NCBI RefSeq assembly: GCF_900109755.1
Contig: NZ_FOAR01000012.1
Span: forward strand, 62,001-126,000
Direction of reading: 5' to 3'
DNA length: 64,000 nt
Origin: Pseudomonas agarici
Lineage (GTDB): Bacteria; Pseudomonadota; Gammaproteobacteria; Pseudomonadales; Pseudomonadaceae
The translations under genes were made by a program, and so were the position numbers. The notes under the pieces were generated by a model, which was not told the DNA's origin, ran no database searches, and saw only the letters and a program-made list of their open reading frames with translations. The stretch's first letter is position 1. Every line of letters begins with the position of its first letter. Positions 9,186 through 18,547 of this stretch are shown here, piece by piece.

Positions 9186-11459
9186 ATGCTCAATACGCTG
9201 CGCAAGATCGTCCAGGAAGTTAACTCCGCCAAGGATCTCAAGGCGGCGTTGGGGATTATTGTATTGCGCGTCAAAGAGGCCATGGGCAGCCAAGTCTGTT
9301 CGGTCTACCTGCTGGACCCCGAGACCAATCGCTTTGTGCTGATGGCCACCGAAGGCTTGAACAAGCGCTCGATCGGCAAGGTCAGCATGGCGCCCAACGA
9401 GGGCCTGGTCGGTCTGGTCGGGACGCGCGAAGAACCCCTGAACCTGGAAAACGCCGCGGGCCACCCGCGCTACCGCTACTTCGCCGAAACCGGCGAGGAA
9501 CGCTACGCTTCTTTCCTCGGCGCGCCGATCATTCACCACCGTCGCGTCGTGGGCGTGCTGGTCATCCAGCAGAAAGAGCGTCGCCAGTTCGACGAAGGTG
9601 AAGAAGCCTTCCTGGTGACGATGAGCGCTCAACTGGCCGGGGTGATCGCCCATGCCGAGGCCACAGGCTCGATCCGTGGTCTGGGACGCGAAGGCAAGGG
9701 CATCCAGGAAGCCAAGTTCATCGGTGTGCCAGGTTCGCCGGGCGCCGCGGTGGGTACGGCGGTGGTCATGCTGCCCCCGGCGGACCTGGATGTGGTGCCG
9801 GATAAGGCTATCAGCGATATCGACGCCGAATTGGCGCTGTTCAAGACTGCCATCGAAGGCGTGCGCAGTGACATGCGTACCTTGTCGGCCAAGCTAGCGA
9901 CCCAGTTACGTCCGGAAGAGCGTGCGTTATTCGATGTTTACCTGATGATGCTTGACGATGCCTCCTTGGGCAGTGAAGTCACCAACATCATCAAGACCGG
10001 CCAGTGGGCCCAAGGCGCGTTGCGTCAAGTAGTCACCGACCACGTCAACCGTTTCGAGTTGATGGACGACGCCTACCTGCGCGAGCGAGCTTCGGACGTC
10101 AAGGACCTTGGCCGCCGGCTGTTGGCCTACCTACAGTCGGAACGCCAGCAGGCATTGGTTTATCCGGACAACACCATCATGGTCAGCGAAGAACTGACGG
10201 CGGCCATGCTGGGTGAGGTGCCGGAAGGCAAGCTCAAGGGCCTGGTGTCGGTTCTCGGTTCTGGCAACTCCCATGTCGCGATCCTGGCCCGAGCCATGGG
10301 CATCCCGACGGTGATGGGCTTGGTGGACCTGCCGTATTCCAAGGTCGACGGTATCGAAATGATCGTCGATGGCGCACGCGGCGAGGTGTTTACCAACCCG
10401 AGCGAGCTGCTACGCAAGCAGTACGCCAGCGTCGTGGAAGAAGAACGCCAGCTTTCCCGCGGCCTCGACGCCCTGCGCGAACTGCCTTGCGTGACCCTTG
10501 ATGGTCACCGCATGCCATTGTGGGTCAACACCGGCCTGTTGGCGGACGTGGCCCGTGCGCAACAACGTGGTGCTGAAGGTGTAGGGCTGTACCGCACCGA
10601 AGTGCCGTTCATGATCAACCAGCGCTTCCCGAGCGAAAAGGAACAGTTGGCGATCTATCGTGAACAGCTCTCGGCGTTCCATCCCCAGCCGGTGACCATG
10701 CGCAGCCTGGACATCGGTGGCGACAAGTCGCTGTCGTATTTCCCGATTGTCGAAGACAACCCGTTCCTTGGCTGGCGCGGTATCCGCGTGACCCTCGACC
10801 ACCCGGAAATCTTCCTGGTGCAGACCCGGGCGATGCTCAAGGCCAGCGAAGGCCTGAACAACCTGCGGATCCTGCTGCCGATGATTTCCGGCACCCATGA
10901 AGTGGAAGAGGCGTTGCACTTGATCCATCGGGCCTGGGGCGAAGTCCGCGATGAAGGCACCGATGTACCGATGCCGCCGGTGGGGGTGATGGTCGAGATT
11001 CCGGCGGCGGTGTACCAGACCCGTGAACTGGCCCGGCAGGTCGATTTCCTCTCGGTCGGCTCCAACGACCTGACCCAGTACCTGCTGGCCGTTGACCGTA
11101 ACAACCCTCGGGTTGCCGATCTGTATGACTATATGCACCCGGCGGTGCTGCAGGCTTTGCAGAACGTGGTGCGTGATGCCCATGCCGAAGGCAAGCCGGT
11201 GAGCATTTGCGGCGAAATGGCCGGTGATCCGGCGGCGGCGGTGCTGTTGATGGCGATGGGCTTCGACAGCTTGTCGATGAACGCCACCAACTTGCCGAAA
11301 GTGAAGTGGATGCTGCGCCAGATCAGCCTGAGCAAGTCGCAAGAGTTGCTGGCCCAGGTAATGACCATCGACAACCCGCAAGTTATCCACAGTACCTTGC
11401 AACTGGCGCTGAAGAACCTCGGCCTGGCGCGGATGGCCAATCCGGTGGTCAAACACTGA
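9186..11459 (+). CDS. ptsP: phosphoenolpyruvate-protein phosphotransferase, PTS-Ntr enzyme I
   Basis: 757 residues. An N-terminal GAF domain (about 1-150) is followed by the EI phosphotransfer domain with the phospho-accepting His near residue 363 (GSGNSHVAILARAMG), then a PEP-binding TIM barrel (LYRTEVPFMINQRFPSE, SVGSNDLTQYLLAVDRNNP, SICGEMAGDP). It takes phosphate from PEP and passes it to NPr (PtsO) and on to PtsN, a regulatory chain that senses nitrogen and controls potassium, PHB and virulence traits; it does not transport sugar. It is the last gene of its unit, with a hairpin starting six bases after the stop. Confidence 0.97.
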   Translation: MLNTLRKIVQEVNSAKDLKAALGIIVLRVKEAMGSQVCSVYLLDPETNRFVLMATEGLNKRSIGKVSMAPNEGLVGLVGTREEPLNLENAAGHPRYRYFAETGEERYASFLGAPIIHHRRVVGVLVIQQKERRQFDEGEEAFLVTMSAQLAGVIAHAEATGSIRGLGREGKGIQEAKFIGVPGSPGAAVGTAVVMLPPADLDVVPDKAISDIDAELALFKTAIEGVRSDMRTLSAKLATQLRPEERALFDVYLMMLDDASLGSEVTNIIKTGQWAQGALRQVVTDHVNRFELMDDAYLRERASDVKDLGRRLLAYLQSERQQALVYPDNTIMVSEELTAAMLGEVPEGKLKGLVSVLGSGNSHVAILARAMGIPTVMGLVDLPYSKVDGIEMIVDGARGEVFTNPSELLRKQYASVVEEERQLSRGLDALRELPCVTLDGHRMPLWVNTGLLADVARAQQRGAEGVGLYRTEVPFMINQRFPSEKEQLAIYREQLSAFHPQPVTMRSLDIGGDKSLSYFPIVEDNPFLGWRGIRVTLDHPEIFLVQTRAMLKASEGLNNLRILLPMISGTHEVEEALHLIHRAWGEVRDEGTDVPMPPVGVMVEIPAAVYQTRELARQVDFLSVGSNDLTQYLLAVDRNNPRVADLYDYMHPAVLQALQNVVRDAHAEGKPVSICGEMAGDPAAAVLLMAMGFDSLSMNATNLPKVKWMLRQISLSKSQELLAQVMTIDNPQVIHSTLQLALKNLGLARMANPVVKH

Positions 11460-11465
11460 GCGTCG

Positions 11466-11485
11466 TGGGAGCGGCACCGCTCCCA
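11466..11485. terminator. hairpin between convergent ptsP and NRDE gene
   Basis: TGGGAGCGG, CA loop, CCGCTCCCA: a perfect 9-bp stem in the 27-bp gap between two convergent stops. There is only a short T tract, so termination strength is uncertain. Confidence 0.65.
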
Positions 11486-11486
11486 T

Positions 11487-12233
11487 TCAGATCTTCAGTT
11501 CCACCTCTCCCAGATGCCCGCCATAGGGCCCGAAACTGCGCTCCAGCAGATGCCGCGTGCCATCGGCATTGACGATCAGCGCGGTACTGGCCCGAGTGCC
11601 ATAGCTCGGACTGGCGATAAACACACTCGACAGTAGACTCTCTGTCACCACCCCGACGCCGGTGTCCGGCAGTTCGGCAAAGGGCGCTGGTGCCGGATCG
11701 CTCAGTAAGGCGAGCAGGTTCTCTGGCCGGGGATCGTGCAAGGTCTGCGACAGCGCCGCCCTGGCTTTGAGCAACTTTGGCCATGGGGTATCGAGCCCCG
11801 CATTGGACAAGCCGTAAACGCCTTCAGTCAGTTGGCGTGGCTCAGCCTCATGGGAGTTGAAATGCCACAATTGGTCAGTTGTGCCTAACAACAGGTTAAA
11901 ACCGGCATACTCCGGCGATTGTGCGGAAATTTCAGCGAGATAATCCTCAGCCGCCGTTTCCTCCATCAAGAACCGAGCCACCAGTTCGCCCCGAGAGCGG
12001 TGGGCCGGCGATTGATGGGGATTGCGGATATTGGTCAGCGCGGCAAAGCGCTGGCCGACGCCTACGCCGAGCCACGTACCGCCAGCCTCCAGGTCGCGCC
12101 CGGCGTGAACCTGCGGTGCTTGCGGCCATTGCGCCAGCGCCAGGCTGGGGCGGGCATAGAATTCGTCACGGTTGGCGGCGACAATCAGCGGTTGGGCATG
12201 GCCTGGGCGCCAGGCGAAGACAATCAGGCACAT
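11487..12233 (-). CDS. NRDE (TANGO2-like) family protein
   Basis: 248 residues from the ATG at 12233 (MCLIVFAW). The defining NRDE motif is clear (PLIVAANRDEFYARP) together with GGTWLGV and the conserved SNAGLDTPWPKL. The second-residue Cys is typical and may become an N-terminal nucleophile. The human relative TANGO2 is linked to lipid or haem handling, but the bacterial role is not settled. The alternative start at 12251 would bury the conserved Cys, so I prefer 12233, which has GAGG upstream. Confidence 0.88.
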   Translation of the reverse strand: MCLIVFAWRPGHAQPLIVAANRDEFYARPSLALAQWPQAPQVHAGRDLEAGGTWLGVGVGQRFAALTNIRNPHQSPAHRSRGELVARFLMEETAAEDYLAEISAQSPEYAGFNLLLGTTDQLWHFNSHEAEPRQLTEGVYGLSNAGLDTPWPKLLKARAALSQTLHDPRPENLLALLSDPAPAPFAELPDTGVGVVTESLLSSVFIASPSYGTRASTALIVNADGTRHLLERSFGPYGGHLGEVELKI

Positions 12234-12339
12234 CAGGTGGTTCCTCGGCATTTTTGCCCACTCTACGCAGAGTGTCGGTCGTCATCCAGTAGAGAGGAGC
12301 GGCATGCTTCCGTTACCATGGCGGTCTTGTTTTGGGGCA

Positions 12340-12515
12340 CTGGTGGAGTTTCTGCTCTATCGGGTATTGGGCGCATGCTGGCCGGCCTTGTTTGGCATTG
12401 CCCTGAGCCGTATGTTGTTTGTTTGCTTCGGCGTGCAACTGGCCACAAGTCGTTGCCGTGGTTGCTCAAACGGTTGTTTGGCGGGCTATTGTTCTGTGTC
12501 GGGATAAAATTCCTG
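12340..12515 (+). pseudogene. relic of a TauE/SafE-type permease C-terminus
   Basis: The 415-bp gap between the NRDE gene and lgt holds the end of a broken membrane transporter. From 12340 to about 12450 one frame reads WPALFGIALSRMLFVCFGVQ. From about 12455 another frame of the same strand continues LPWLLKRLFGGLLFCVGIKF. Together these fit the last two helices of TSUP (TauE/SafE) permeases (pattern WPALxGIAL...FGxxLA..LP..LKRLF..LL..VG). A frameshift near 12450 separates them, and the N-terminal two-thirds of a normal protein of about 260 residues is missing. From memory, PAO1 has a TauE/SafE gene (PA0340) just upstream of lgt. Confidence 0.68.
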
Positions 12516-12648
12516 ACCCGAGTCTCAGGCTCGGTTCAGTCTTTCGGGCGCAATATTGGCTTAACACGCGAGCCGCAACATGGCACGCCGATCCGGGTGC
12601 CGATAAACCGCAAGGACCCTGAATTTTCTACTCTATCGAGGAGTCGCA

Positions 12649-13470
12649 ATGCTGCCTTACCCGCAGATTGACCCGGTGGCCCTGGCCATCGGCCCGCTGA
12701 AAATCCACTGGTATGGCCTGATGTACCTGGTCGGTATCGGCGGGGCCTGGCTGCTGGCCTCCCGACGCATGAACCGTTTCGACCCGACCTGGACCAAGGA
12801 GAAACTCTCCGACATGGTGTTTTGGTTGGCCATGGGGGTGATCGTCGGTGGGCGCCTGGGTTATGTGCTGTTCTACGATCTGTCGGCTTATATCGCCAAC
12901 CCCACGTTGATCTTCGAGGTCTGGAAGGGGGGCATGGCCTTCCATGGTGGCTTTATCGGCGTGATGCTGGCCGCCTGGTGGTTCGGTCGACGCAATGGCA
13001 AGTCGTTCTTCGAGTTGATGGACTTTGTCGCGCCGATGGTGCCGATTGGCCTGGGGGCCGGGCGTATCGGCAACTTCATCAATGCCGAACTGTGGGGCAA
13101 GCCCAGCGATGTGCCGTGGGCGATGGTCTTCCCGCCGTTCAGCGACCCGGCGCAACTGCCACGCCATCCGTCGCAGTTGTACCAGTTCGCCCTTGAAGGC
13201 GTGGCGCTGTTCGTGATCCTCTGGCTGTTCTCGCGCAAGCCACGGCCAACCATGGCAGTGTCCGGCATGTTCGCGTTGTTCTATGGGGTCTTCCGTTTTA
13301 TCGTCGAGTTCGTCCGGGTGCCGGATGCGCAGCTTGGCTATCTGGCGTTCGGCTGGGTGACCATGGGGCAGGTTCTCAGTCTACCGATGATCCTCGGTGG
13401 CCTGGCGCTGTTGTGGTTCGCCTATCACCGCCAGCCGAGCACGCCGACCACGAAAGACGCCGCGCTTTAA
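12649..13470 (+). CDS. lgt: prolipoprotein diacylglyceryl transferase
   Basis: Transfers diacylglycerol from phosphatidylglycerol to the lipobox cysteine of prolipoproteins in the inner membrane. 273 residues with about seven membrane helices. Signature motifs are [11 protein letters not shown] (essential HGG), [17 protein letters not shown] (Lgt signature) and [20 protein letters not shown] ribosome site precedes the ATG. thyA follows after 47 bp, the usual lgt-thyA pairing in proteobacteria. Confidence 0.97.
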   Translation: MLPYPQIDPVALAIGPLKIHWYGLMYLVGIGGAWLLASRRMNRFDPTWTKEKLSDMVFWLAMGVIVGGRLGYVLFYDLSAYIANPTLIFEVWKGGMAFHGGFIGVMLAAWWFGRRNGKSFFELMDFVAPMVPIGLGAGRIGNFINAELWGKPSDVPWAMVFPPFSDPAQLPRHPSQLYQFALEGVALFVILWLFSRKPRPTMAVSGMFALFYGVFRFIVEFVRVPDAQLGYLAFGWVTMGQVLSLPMILGGLALLWFAYHRQPSTPTTKDAAL

Positions 13471-13517
13471 ATTCGGATCGGGGCCTGCGGGCCCTGTATT
13501 CAAGGATGCAATAATTC

Positions 13518-14489
13518 ATGAAGCAATATCTCGATCTGGTTGCCCACGTCATCAACAACGGCACCAAACAGGCCAACCGCACCGGCGTGAACACCATCAG
13601 CTTGCCGGGGGCGATGCTGCGTTATGACTTGCAGGATGGTTTTCCGGCGATCACCACGCGCAAGATGGCCTTCAAATCCGCCATCGGCGAAATGTGTGGC
13701 TTCCTGCGTGGTGTCAACAATGCCGCCGGGTTCCGCGAGCTGGGCTGCAAGGTCTGGGACCAGAACGCCAACGAAAACGCCCAATGGCTGGCCAACCCGT
13801 TTCGCCGGGGTGACGATGACCTGGGCGAAATTTATGGCGTGCAATGGCGCCAGTGGCCGGCGTACAAGCAGATTGCGCTGAGCAATCGCGCGGCCATTGA
13901 GCAGACCTTGAACCAGGGCTACCGGCAGATTGCCGAAGGCGAAGAAAACGGCCAGGCCTATGTGGTGCTGTACAAGGCTATCGATCAGGTGCGCCAGTGC
14001 CTCGACACCATCATCAACGATCCTGGCAGTCGACGCATCCTGTTCCACGGCTGGAACTGCGCGCAACTGGATGAAATGGCCTTGCCGCCGTGCCACCTGC
14101 TGTATCAGTTCCACCCGAATGTGCAGACGCGAGAAATCTCCCTGACCCTCTATATCCGTTCCAACGATTTGGGCCTGGGCACACCGTTCAACCTGACCGA
14201 AGGCGCGGCGTTGCTGAGCCTGATCGGTCGCCTGAGCGGTTATACACCGCGCTGGTTCACCTACTTTATCGGCGATGCCCATGTGTATGAAAATCACCTG
14301 GACATGCTCAACGAACAACTCACCCGCGAGCCGTTCCCCATGCCGAAACTGGTCATTGCCGAGCGCGTGCCGGAGTTTGCCAAGACCGGCGTGTACCAAC
14401 CGCAGTGGCTGGAGCTGGTGGAGCCGGGGGACTTCTCCCTGGAAGGCTACCAGCACCATGCGCCGATGACGGCACCGATGGCGGTTTAA
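13518..14489 (+). CDS. thyA: thymidylate synthase
   Basis: Makes dTMP from dUMP with methylene-tetrahydrofolate; the dihydrofolate formed is recycled by FolA, encoded at 26.9 kb. 323 residues, longer than the 264 of E. coli; the extra part is an insertion in the first half (about residues 70-150), seen in many fluorescent Pseudomonas. Key parts are [18 protein letters not shown], the catalytic Cys in [11 protein letters not shown], and the nucleotide-binding [19 protein letters not shown]. Confidence 0.96.
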   Translation: MKQYLDLVAHVINNGTKQANRTGVNTISLPGAMLRYDLQDGFPAITTRKMAFKSAIGEMCGFLRGVNNAAGFRELGCKVWDQNANENAQWLANPFRRGDDDLGEIYGVQWRQWPAYKQIALSNRAAIEQTLNQGYRQIAEGEENGQAYVVLYKAIDQVRQCLDTIINDPGSRRILFHGWNCAQLDEMALPPCHLLYQFHPNVQTREISLTLYIRSNDLGLGTPFNLTEGAALLSLIGRLSGYTPRWFTYFIGDAHVYENHLDMLNEQLTREPFPMPKLVIAERVPEFAKTGVYQPQWLELVEPGDFSLEGYQHHAPMTAPMAV

Positions 14490-14543
14490 GCCGGGCCGAG
14501 GGAGCCATTTGGCGGGTTGGCGGCTTTATCCACTCGCCACGGC

Positions 14544-14990
14544 TCAGTGTCCGTGACTCCTCGCGACATGCGAATGCTCTTCAGCCGGCAGCACGCTGCC
14601 GCTGACTTCCAAACGTCGCAAAATCCCGCACTGGTCGACATTCGGTCCTTCGCCGCAGCGCTGGCGCAGGTCGAGCAGTTGCGCTTGCAACGCCAACAAC
14701 CCATCGATGCGCGCCTTGACGTGATGGATGTGCTCGTCGATTAGCGCATTGACGTTTTCGCATTGGTCCTGCGGGCTGTCGCGCAGGCTCAGCAAGCTGC
14801 GGATTTCCTCCAGCGTCATGTCGAGGCTGCGGCAGTTGCGGATAAAAGTCAGGCGCTCCACATGCGCCTGGGTATACAGGCGATAGTTGCCCTCGCTACG
14901 TGCCGGTTCCGGCAGCAGGCTTTCTTTCTCGTAATAGCGGATGGTTTCCACCGGGCAGTCGGTGAGTTTCGCCAGCTCGCCAATTTTCAT
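14544..14990 (-). CDS. cadR: MerR-family Cd(II)/Pb(II)-responsive regulator
   Basis: 148 residues from the ATG at 14990. The N-terminal MerR helix-turn-helix reads MKIGELAKLTDCPVETIRYY. A long dimerisation helix follows, then the metal loop with Cys residues (DSPQDQCENVNALIDEHIHH and NVDQCGIL) and a histidine-rich tail (AEEHSHVARSHGH). That tail and the Cys pattern are those of CadR of P. putida. It is divergent from the cadA ATPase gene and should activate it when metal binds, by untwisting a long-spacer promoter (see 15014-15044). Confidence 0.92.
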   Translation of the reverse strand: MKIGELAKLTDCPVETIRYYEKESLLPEPARSEGNYRLYTQAHVERLTFIRNCRSLDMTLEEIRSLLSLRDSPQDQCENVNALIDEHIHHVKARIDGLLALQAQLLDLRQRCGEGPNVDQCGILRRLEVSGSVLPAEEHSHVARSHGH

Positions 14991-15013
14991 CGTTCGATCT
15001 CCCAGCAGGGTGC

Positions 15014-15044
15014 TTGACCCTATAGTGACTACAGGGTGTTCACT
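15014..15044 (+). promoter_or_regulatory. MerR-type cadA promoter with CadR operator
   Basis: TTGACC (-35, 15014-15019) is followed after 19 bp by TTCACT (15039-15044). The over-long spacer is filled by the dyad ACCCTATAG..CTACAGGGT (15017-15037). This arrangement is diagnostic of MerR-class activators and is almost the P. putida cadA promoter as I recall it. Confidence 0.8.
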
Positions 15045-15073
15045 TGGCAACAAGCACCTTCAGGGAGGTCCCC

Positions 15074-17338
15074 ATGAACGACTCCATTCATAGCCATCGC
15101 AAGATCAACGCCGATCACGATCACTCTTGTTGTGACGGTCATGCCCATTCGTCGGTGAAGATGCCGCCTCAACAGGCCTCTTGTTGCTCGGGTGCCGCCG
15201 CGCCAACGCTGATCAAGCTCGGCACCGCCACCAGCGCCACGGCGCGCCTCAGTCGTTTCCGTATCGAAGCAATGGACTGCCCGACCGAGCAGACGTTGAT
15301 CCAGGACAAGCTCGACAAGTTGGCAGGGGTGCAGCAACTGGAGTTCAACCTGATCAACCGCATCCTCGGCGTGACCCATGATTTGGCCTCGACCGCACCG
15401 ATTGTCGAGGTTATCAAGTCACTGGGGATGCAGGCCGAGCCGCTGGAGAGCGGCAGCGAAACCACGGACGTGTCCGCGGCCAAAAAATCCTGGTGGCCGC
15501 TGGCGGTTTCCGGGCTGGGCGCGCTGGGCGCCGAAGTGATTCACTTCACCGATGCCGCGCCGACCTGGGTGGTGGCGAGCATCGCCTTGGTGTCGATCCT
15601 CAGCGGCGGGCTGGGCACCTACAAGAAGGGCTGGATTGCCCTGAAGAACCGCAACCTGAATATCAACGCACTGATGAGCATCGCCGTCACCGGAGCCGTG
15701 TTGATCGGCCAGTGGCCGGAAGCGGCCATGGTGATGTTCCTGTTCACCCTGGCCGAATTGATCGAAGCGCGGTCGCTGGATCGGGCGCGCAACGCCATCG
15801 GCAGTCTGATGCAGATGGCCCCGGAGCAAGCCACCGTGCGCCAGGAAGATGGTAGTTGGCTTGAGCGCGAGGTTAAAAGTATCGAGCTGGGCGCCCTGGT
15901 GCGAGTGCGTCCGGGCGAGCGCATCGGCCTGGATGGCGAGGTGGTCGATGGCAGCTCCAGCGTCGATCAGGCGCCGATCACGGGTGAAAGCTTGCCTATC
16001 GAGAAGCACCCTGGCGATAAGGTCTTCGCTGGTACCATCAATCAGTCCGGTTCCCTGGACTATCGGGTCACGGCGGTCTCGGGTCATTCGACCCTGGCGC
16101 GGATTATCCATGCGGTCGAGCAAGCCCAGGGCGCCCGCGCGCCAACTCAACGTTTCGTCGATAGCTTCTCGAAGATCTACACCCCGGCGGTGTTCGCCTT
16201 CGCCCTGGTTGTGGCGGTGATTGCGCCGCTGTTTCTGGGTGGCCTGTGGTTTGACTGGATCTATCGGGCTTTGGTGTTGCTGGTGGTCGCTTGTCCTTGT
16301 GCATTGGTGATCTCGACGCCGGTAACGATTGTCAGCGGCCTGGCGGCGGCGGCGCGCCAAGGTATCCTGGTCAAAGGTGGGGTGTACCTGGAAGGCGGTC
16401 ACAAGCTCGATTACCTGGCGCTGGACAAGACCGGCACTATCACCCATGGCAAGCCAGTACTGACCGACTTCCTGGCGCTGGAGCCACTGCTGAACGAGTC
16501 GGCCCCTGCCATTGCCGCCAGTTTGGCGGCCCGTTCCGATCACCCGGTGTCCCAGGCGATTGCCCAGGATGCGCGGGAGAAACAGCTTGCATTGCGGGAA
16601 GTCGAGGCCTTTGCCGCTCTGGCCGGGCGCGGCGTGCGCGGTGAAGTCGGCGGTCGGCTTTATCATCTGGGCAACCACCGCCTGGTGGAGGATCTGGGCC
16701 TGTGCTCGCCGGCACTGGAAGACAAACTCTTCGCCCTGGAGAGGCAGGGCAAGACTGTCGTGCTGCTGCTCGATAGTTCCGGCCCGCTGGCGTTGTTCGC
16801 CGTGGCCGATACGGTCAAGGCTTCCAGTCGCGAAGCCATCCTCCAGTTGCATGAGATGGGTATCAAGACCCTGATGTTGACCGGCGACAACCTGCACACC
16901 GCCAACGCGATTGCGGTCCAGGTGGGTATCGATGAGGCGCGTGGCGACCTGCTGCCGACCGACAAACTACAGGCTATCGAAGCGTTGTACGCCAAGGGGC
17001 ATCGGGTCGGCATGGTTGGCGACGGTATCAACGATGCGCCGGCCCTGGCCCGCGCCGAGATCGGCTTTGCCATGGCGGCGGCCGGCACCGATACCGCCAT
17101 CGAAACCGCCGATGTCGCCTTGATGGACGACGATTTGCGCAAAATTCCGGCTTTTATTGGCCTGTCACGACAGACCGCGGCTATCCTCAAACAGAATATC
17201 GTGCTGGCCTTGGTCATCAAGGCGATCTTTCTGGCGGTAACCTTCCAGGGCCTGGCGACCATGTGGATGGCGGTGTTCGCCGATATGGGCGTTAGCCTGC
17301 TGGTGGTATTCAACGGCCTGCGCCTATTGCGCAAATAG
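15074..17338 (+). CDS. cadA: P1B-type heavy-metal (Cd/Zn/Pb) exporting ATPase
   Basis: 754 residues from the ATG at 15074 behind AGGGAGGT. The N-terminus is rich in His and Cys (residues 6-38, with HSHRK, DHDHSCCDGHAH and SCCSG), followed by one HMA-like domain with MDCPTE instead of CxxC. The membrane domain carries the metal-site motif CPC (VVACPCALVIS). Also present are the phosphorylated Asp in LALDKTGTITHGK, the nucleotide-domain SDHPVSQAI, and the hinge MVGDGINDAPALARAEIGF. It pumps Cd, Zn or Pb into the periplasm. CadR encoded next door controls it. Confidence 0.95.
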   Translation: MNDSIHSHRKINADHDHSCCDGHAHSSVKMPPQQASCCSGAAAPTLIKLGTATSATARLSRFRIEAMDCPTEQTLIQDKLDKLAGVQQLEFNLINRILGVTHDLASTAPIVEVIKSLGMQAEPLESGSETTDVSAAKKSWWPLAVSGLGALGAEVIHFTDAAPTWVVASIALVSILSGGLGTYKKGWIALKNRNLNINALMSIAVTGAVLIGQWPEAAMVMFLFTLAELIEARSLDRARNAIGSLMQMAPEQATVRQEDGSWLEREVKSIELGALVRVRPGERIGLDGEVVDGSSSVDQAPITGESLPIEKHPGDKVFAGTINQSGSLDYRVTAVSGHSTLARIIHAVEQAQGARAPTQRFVDSFSKIYTPAVFAFALVVAVIAPLFLGGLWFDWIYRALVLLVVACPCALVISTPVTIVSGLAAAARQGILVKGGVYLEGGHKLDYLALDKTGTITHGKPVLTDFLALEPLLNESAPAIAASLAARSDHPVSQAIAQDAREKQLALREVEAFAALAGRGVRGEVGGRLYHLGNHRLVEDLGLCSPALEDKLFALERQGKTVVLLLDSSGPLALFAVADTVKASSREAILQLHEMGIKTLMLTGDNLHTANAIAVQVGIDEARGDLLPTDKLQAIEALYAKGHRVGMVGDGINDAPALARAEIGFAMAAAGTDTAIETADVALMDDDLRKIPAFIGLSRQTAAILKQNIVLALVIKAIFLAVTFQGLATMWMAVFADMGVSLLVVFNGLRLLRK

Positions 17339-17762
17339 CCGATGAGAGGCTGATGTGTCGAATGCCGAGCGACAGGCTGGTCTAACCGGGCGGCATCACC
17401 CAGGCGACAAGAAATTTCGGCCTCAGCCAGCCCGCTCATCGCGGGCTCGGCTCGCCAACCGATTGGTTGGCTGAGGCTTATCAAGCCCTATCGCTCATTG
17501 GCAGCTTTTGTGCCTTGTTGTCACATGGCCTACGCATTCGCCCCCTAACATGAGCCTCATCCATTTGATGAGGTCCGTCCATGGACCACTCGATCACCGC
17601 CGCCTCGGCCAATCCAAGCACGCCGACGAGGGCGCGCGGTGTATTGCCGTGCCGCAGGGTTGGCTTCGAGTGCCGGGACGATGGCGGGCTGTGCCTCGGC
17701 AACCGCTGTCGTTGAGCCGCTTAGGTCGAGATGAATAGCGTTACTGTGTTGGGAGAGCGTTG
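17339..17762. other. 424-bp gene-poor gap
   Basis: Between cadA and the HD oxygenase I find a nested palindrome (17421-17476) and one 44-codon frame on the plus strand (17581-17715) with no ribosome site and no recognisable motif. Nothing here can be supported as a gene. The promoter of the HD oxygenase is presumably in the last 100 bp. Confidence 0.5.
17421..17476. repeat. nested inverted repeat after cadA
   Basis: The outer arms CCTCAGCCAG and TTGGCTGAGG enclose an inner hairpin AGCCCGC..GCGGGCT and a smaller CCAACCGATTGGTTGG. No T tract follows. It could serve as the cadA terminator or be a decayed mobile palindrome. Confidence 0.5.
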
Positions 17763-18359
17763 ATGAGCGGTATCGAACACGTGCTGGACGAAGTCTTTGA
17801 CCTGTACCAGCGGTTTGGCAGCACCGATTATATTGGCGAACCGGTTTCGCAGTTGGAACACATGTCCCAGGCCGCGCAACTGGCGATGGCCGAAGGCTTC
17901 GACGATGAAGTGGTGTTGGCGGCCTTCTTCCACGATATCGGGCATATCTGCCCGTCCGTCGGGCAGCCGGTGAGGAATATGGGGGGGTATGGCGTCGTCG
18001 GTCATGAACGCCTGGGCGCGAATTATCTGCGTCGGGCCGGTTTCAGCGAACGGCTGGCTCAACTGGTCGAGTATCACGTGCAGGCCAAGCGTTATCTGAC
18101 ATTAACCGATCCCGGGTACTACGAGCGTTTGAGCGAGGCGAGTCGCCGTACATTGGAATACCAGGGCGGCGTGATGACGCTGCAAGAAGCCCAAGCTTTC
18201 GAGCTTGACCCTTTGTTCGGCGTGAGTCTGCGGATGCGCCAGTGGGACGAACAGGCCAAGCAGCTACGGGTTCCGGTGATTGATTTGCAGGTCTTGAGAG
18301 ACAAGGCGCAACACTTGCTGAGCGAGACTGTGATTCATACTACAACGCACGACGCATAG
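17763..18359 (+). CDS. PhnZ-like HD-domain diiron oxygenase
   Basis: 198 residues from the ATG at 17763 (GGGAGAG upstream). It belongs to the HD-fold mixed-valence diiron oxygenases typified by PhnZ, which splits (R)-2-amino-1-hydroxyethylphosphonate to glycine and phosphate. All the expected residues are visible, nearly at PhnZ numbering: the gating pair Tyr23 and Glu26 (TDYIGEP), metal ligands His33, His57-Asp58 (FFHDIGH), His61, His81, His105 and Asp162, and Lys109 and Arg159 near the substrate. No PhnY hydroxylase, phosphonate transporter or regulator is in the window, so the substrate could also be a trimethylated analogue (TmpB-like) or something else. Confidence 0.82.
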   Translation: MSGIEHVLDEVFDLYQRFGSTDYIGEPVSQLEHMSQAAQLAMAEGFDDEVVLAAFFHDIGHICPSVGQPVRNMGGYGVVGHERLGANYLRRAGFSERLAQLVEYHVQAKRYLTLTDPGYYERLSEASRRTLEYQGGVMTLQEAQAFELDPLFGVSLRMRQWDEQAKQLRVPVIDLQVLRDKAQHLLSETVIHTTTHDA

Positions 18360-18547
18360 TGCTGGCTGGCGTAGTGATTATTCGGGCGTGGGATGTTCGG
18401 TGGGTCTTATAGTTGCTTTCCTTGCTGGTTGAGAGAATGGCCGCGCACTCCGGCAATGCCTTCGGGCCTGCGGGGTGCGATGAAATTCAAGTCGGATAGC
18501 GTGTTCGGCCTGATGTGTTTTCATAACTCGATCAGTGAGGTATCCCG

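Noticed and set aside
17581..17715. 44-codon plus-strand frame in the gap before the HD oxygenase
   Set aside because: No ribosome site, no recognisable motif, and Cys/Arg residues typical of random GC-rich sequence.
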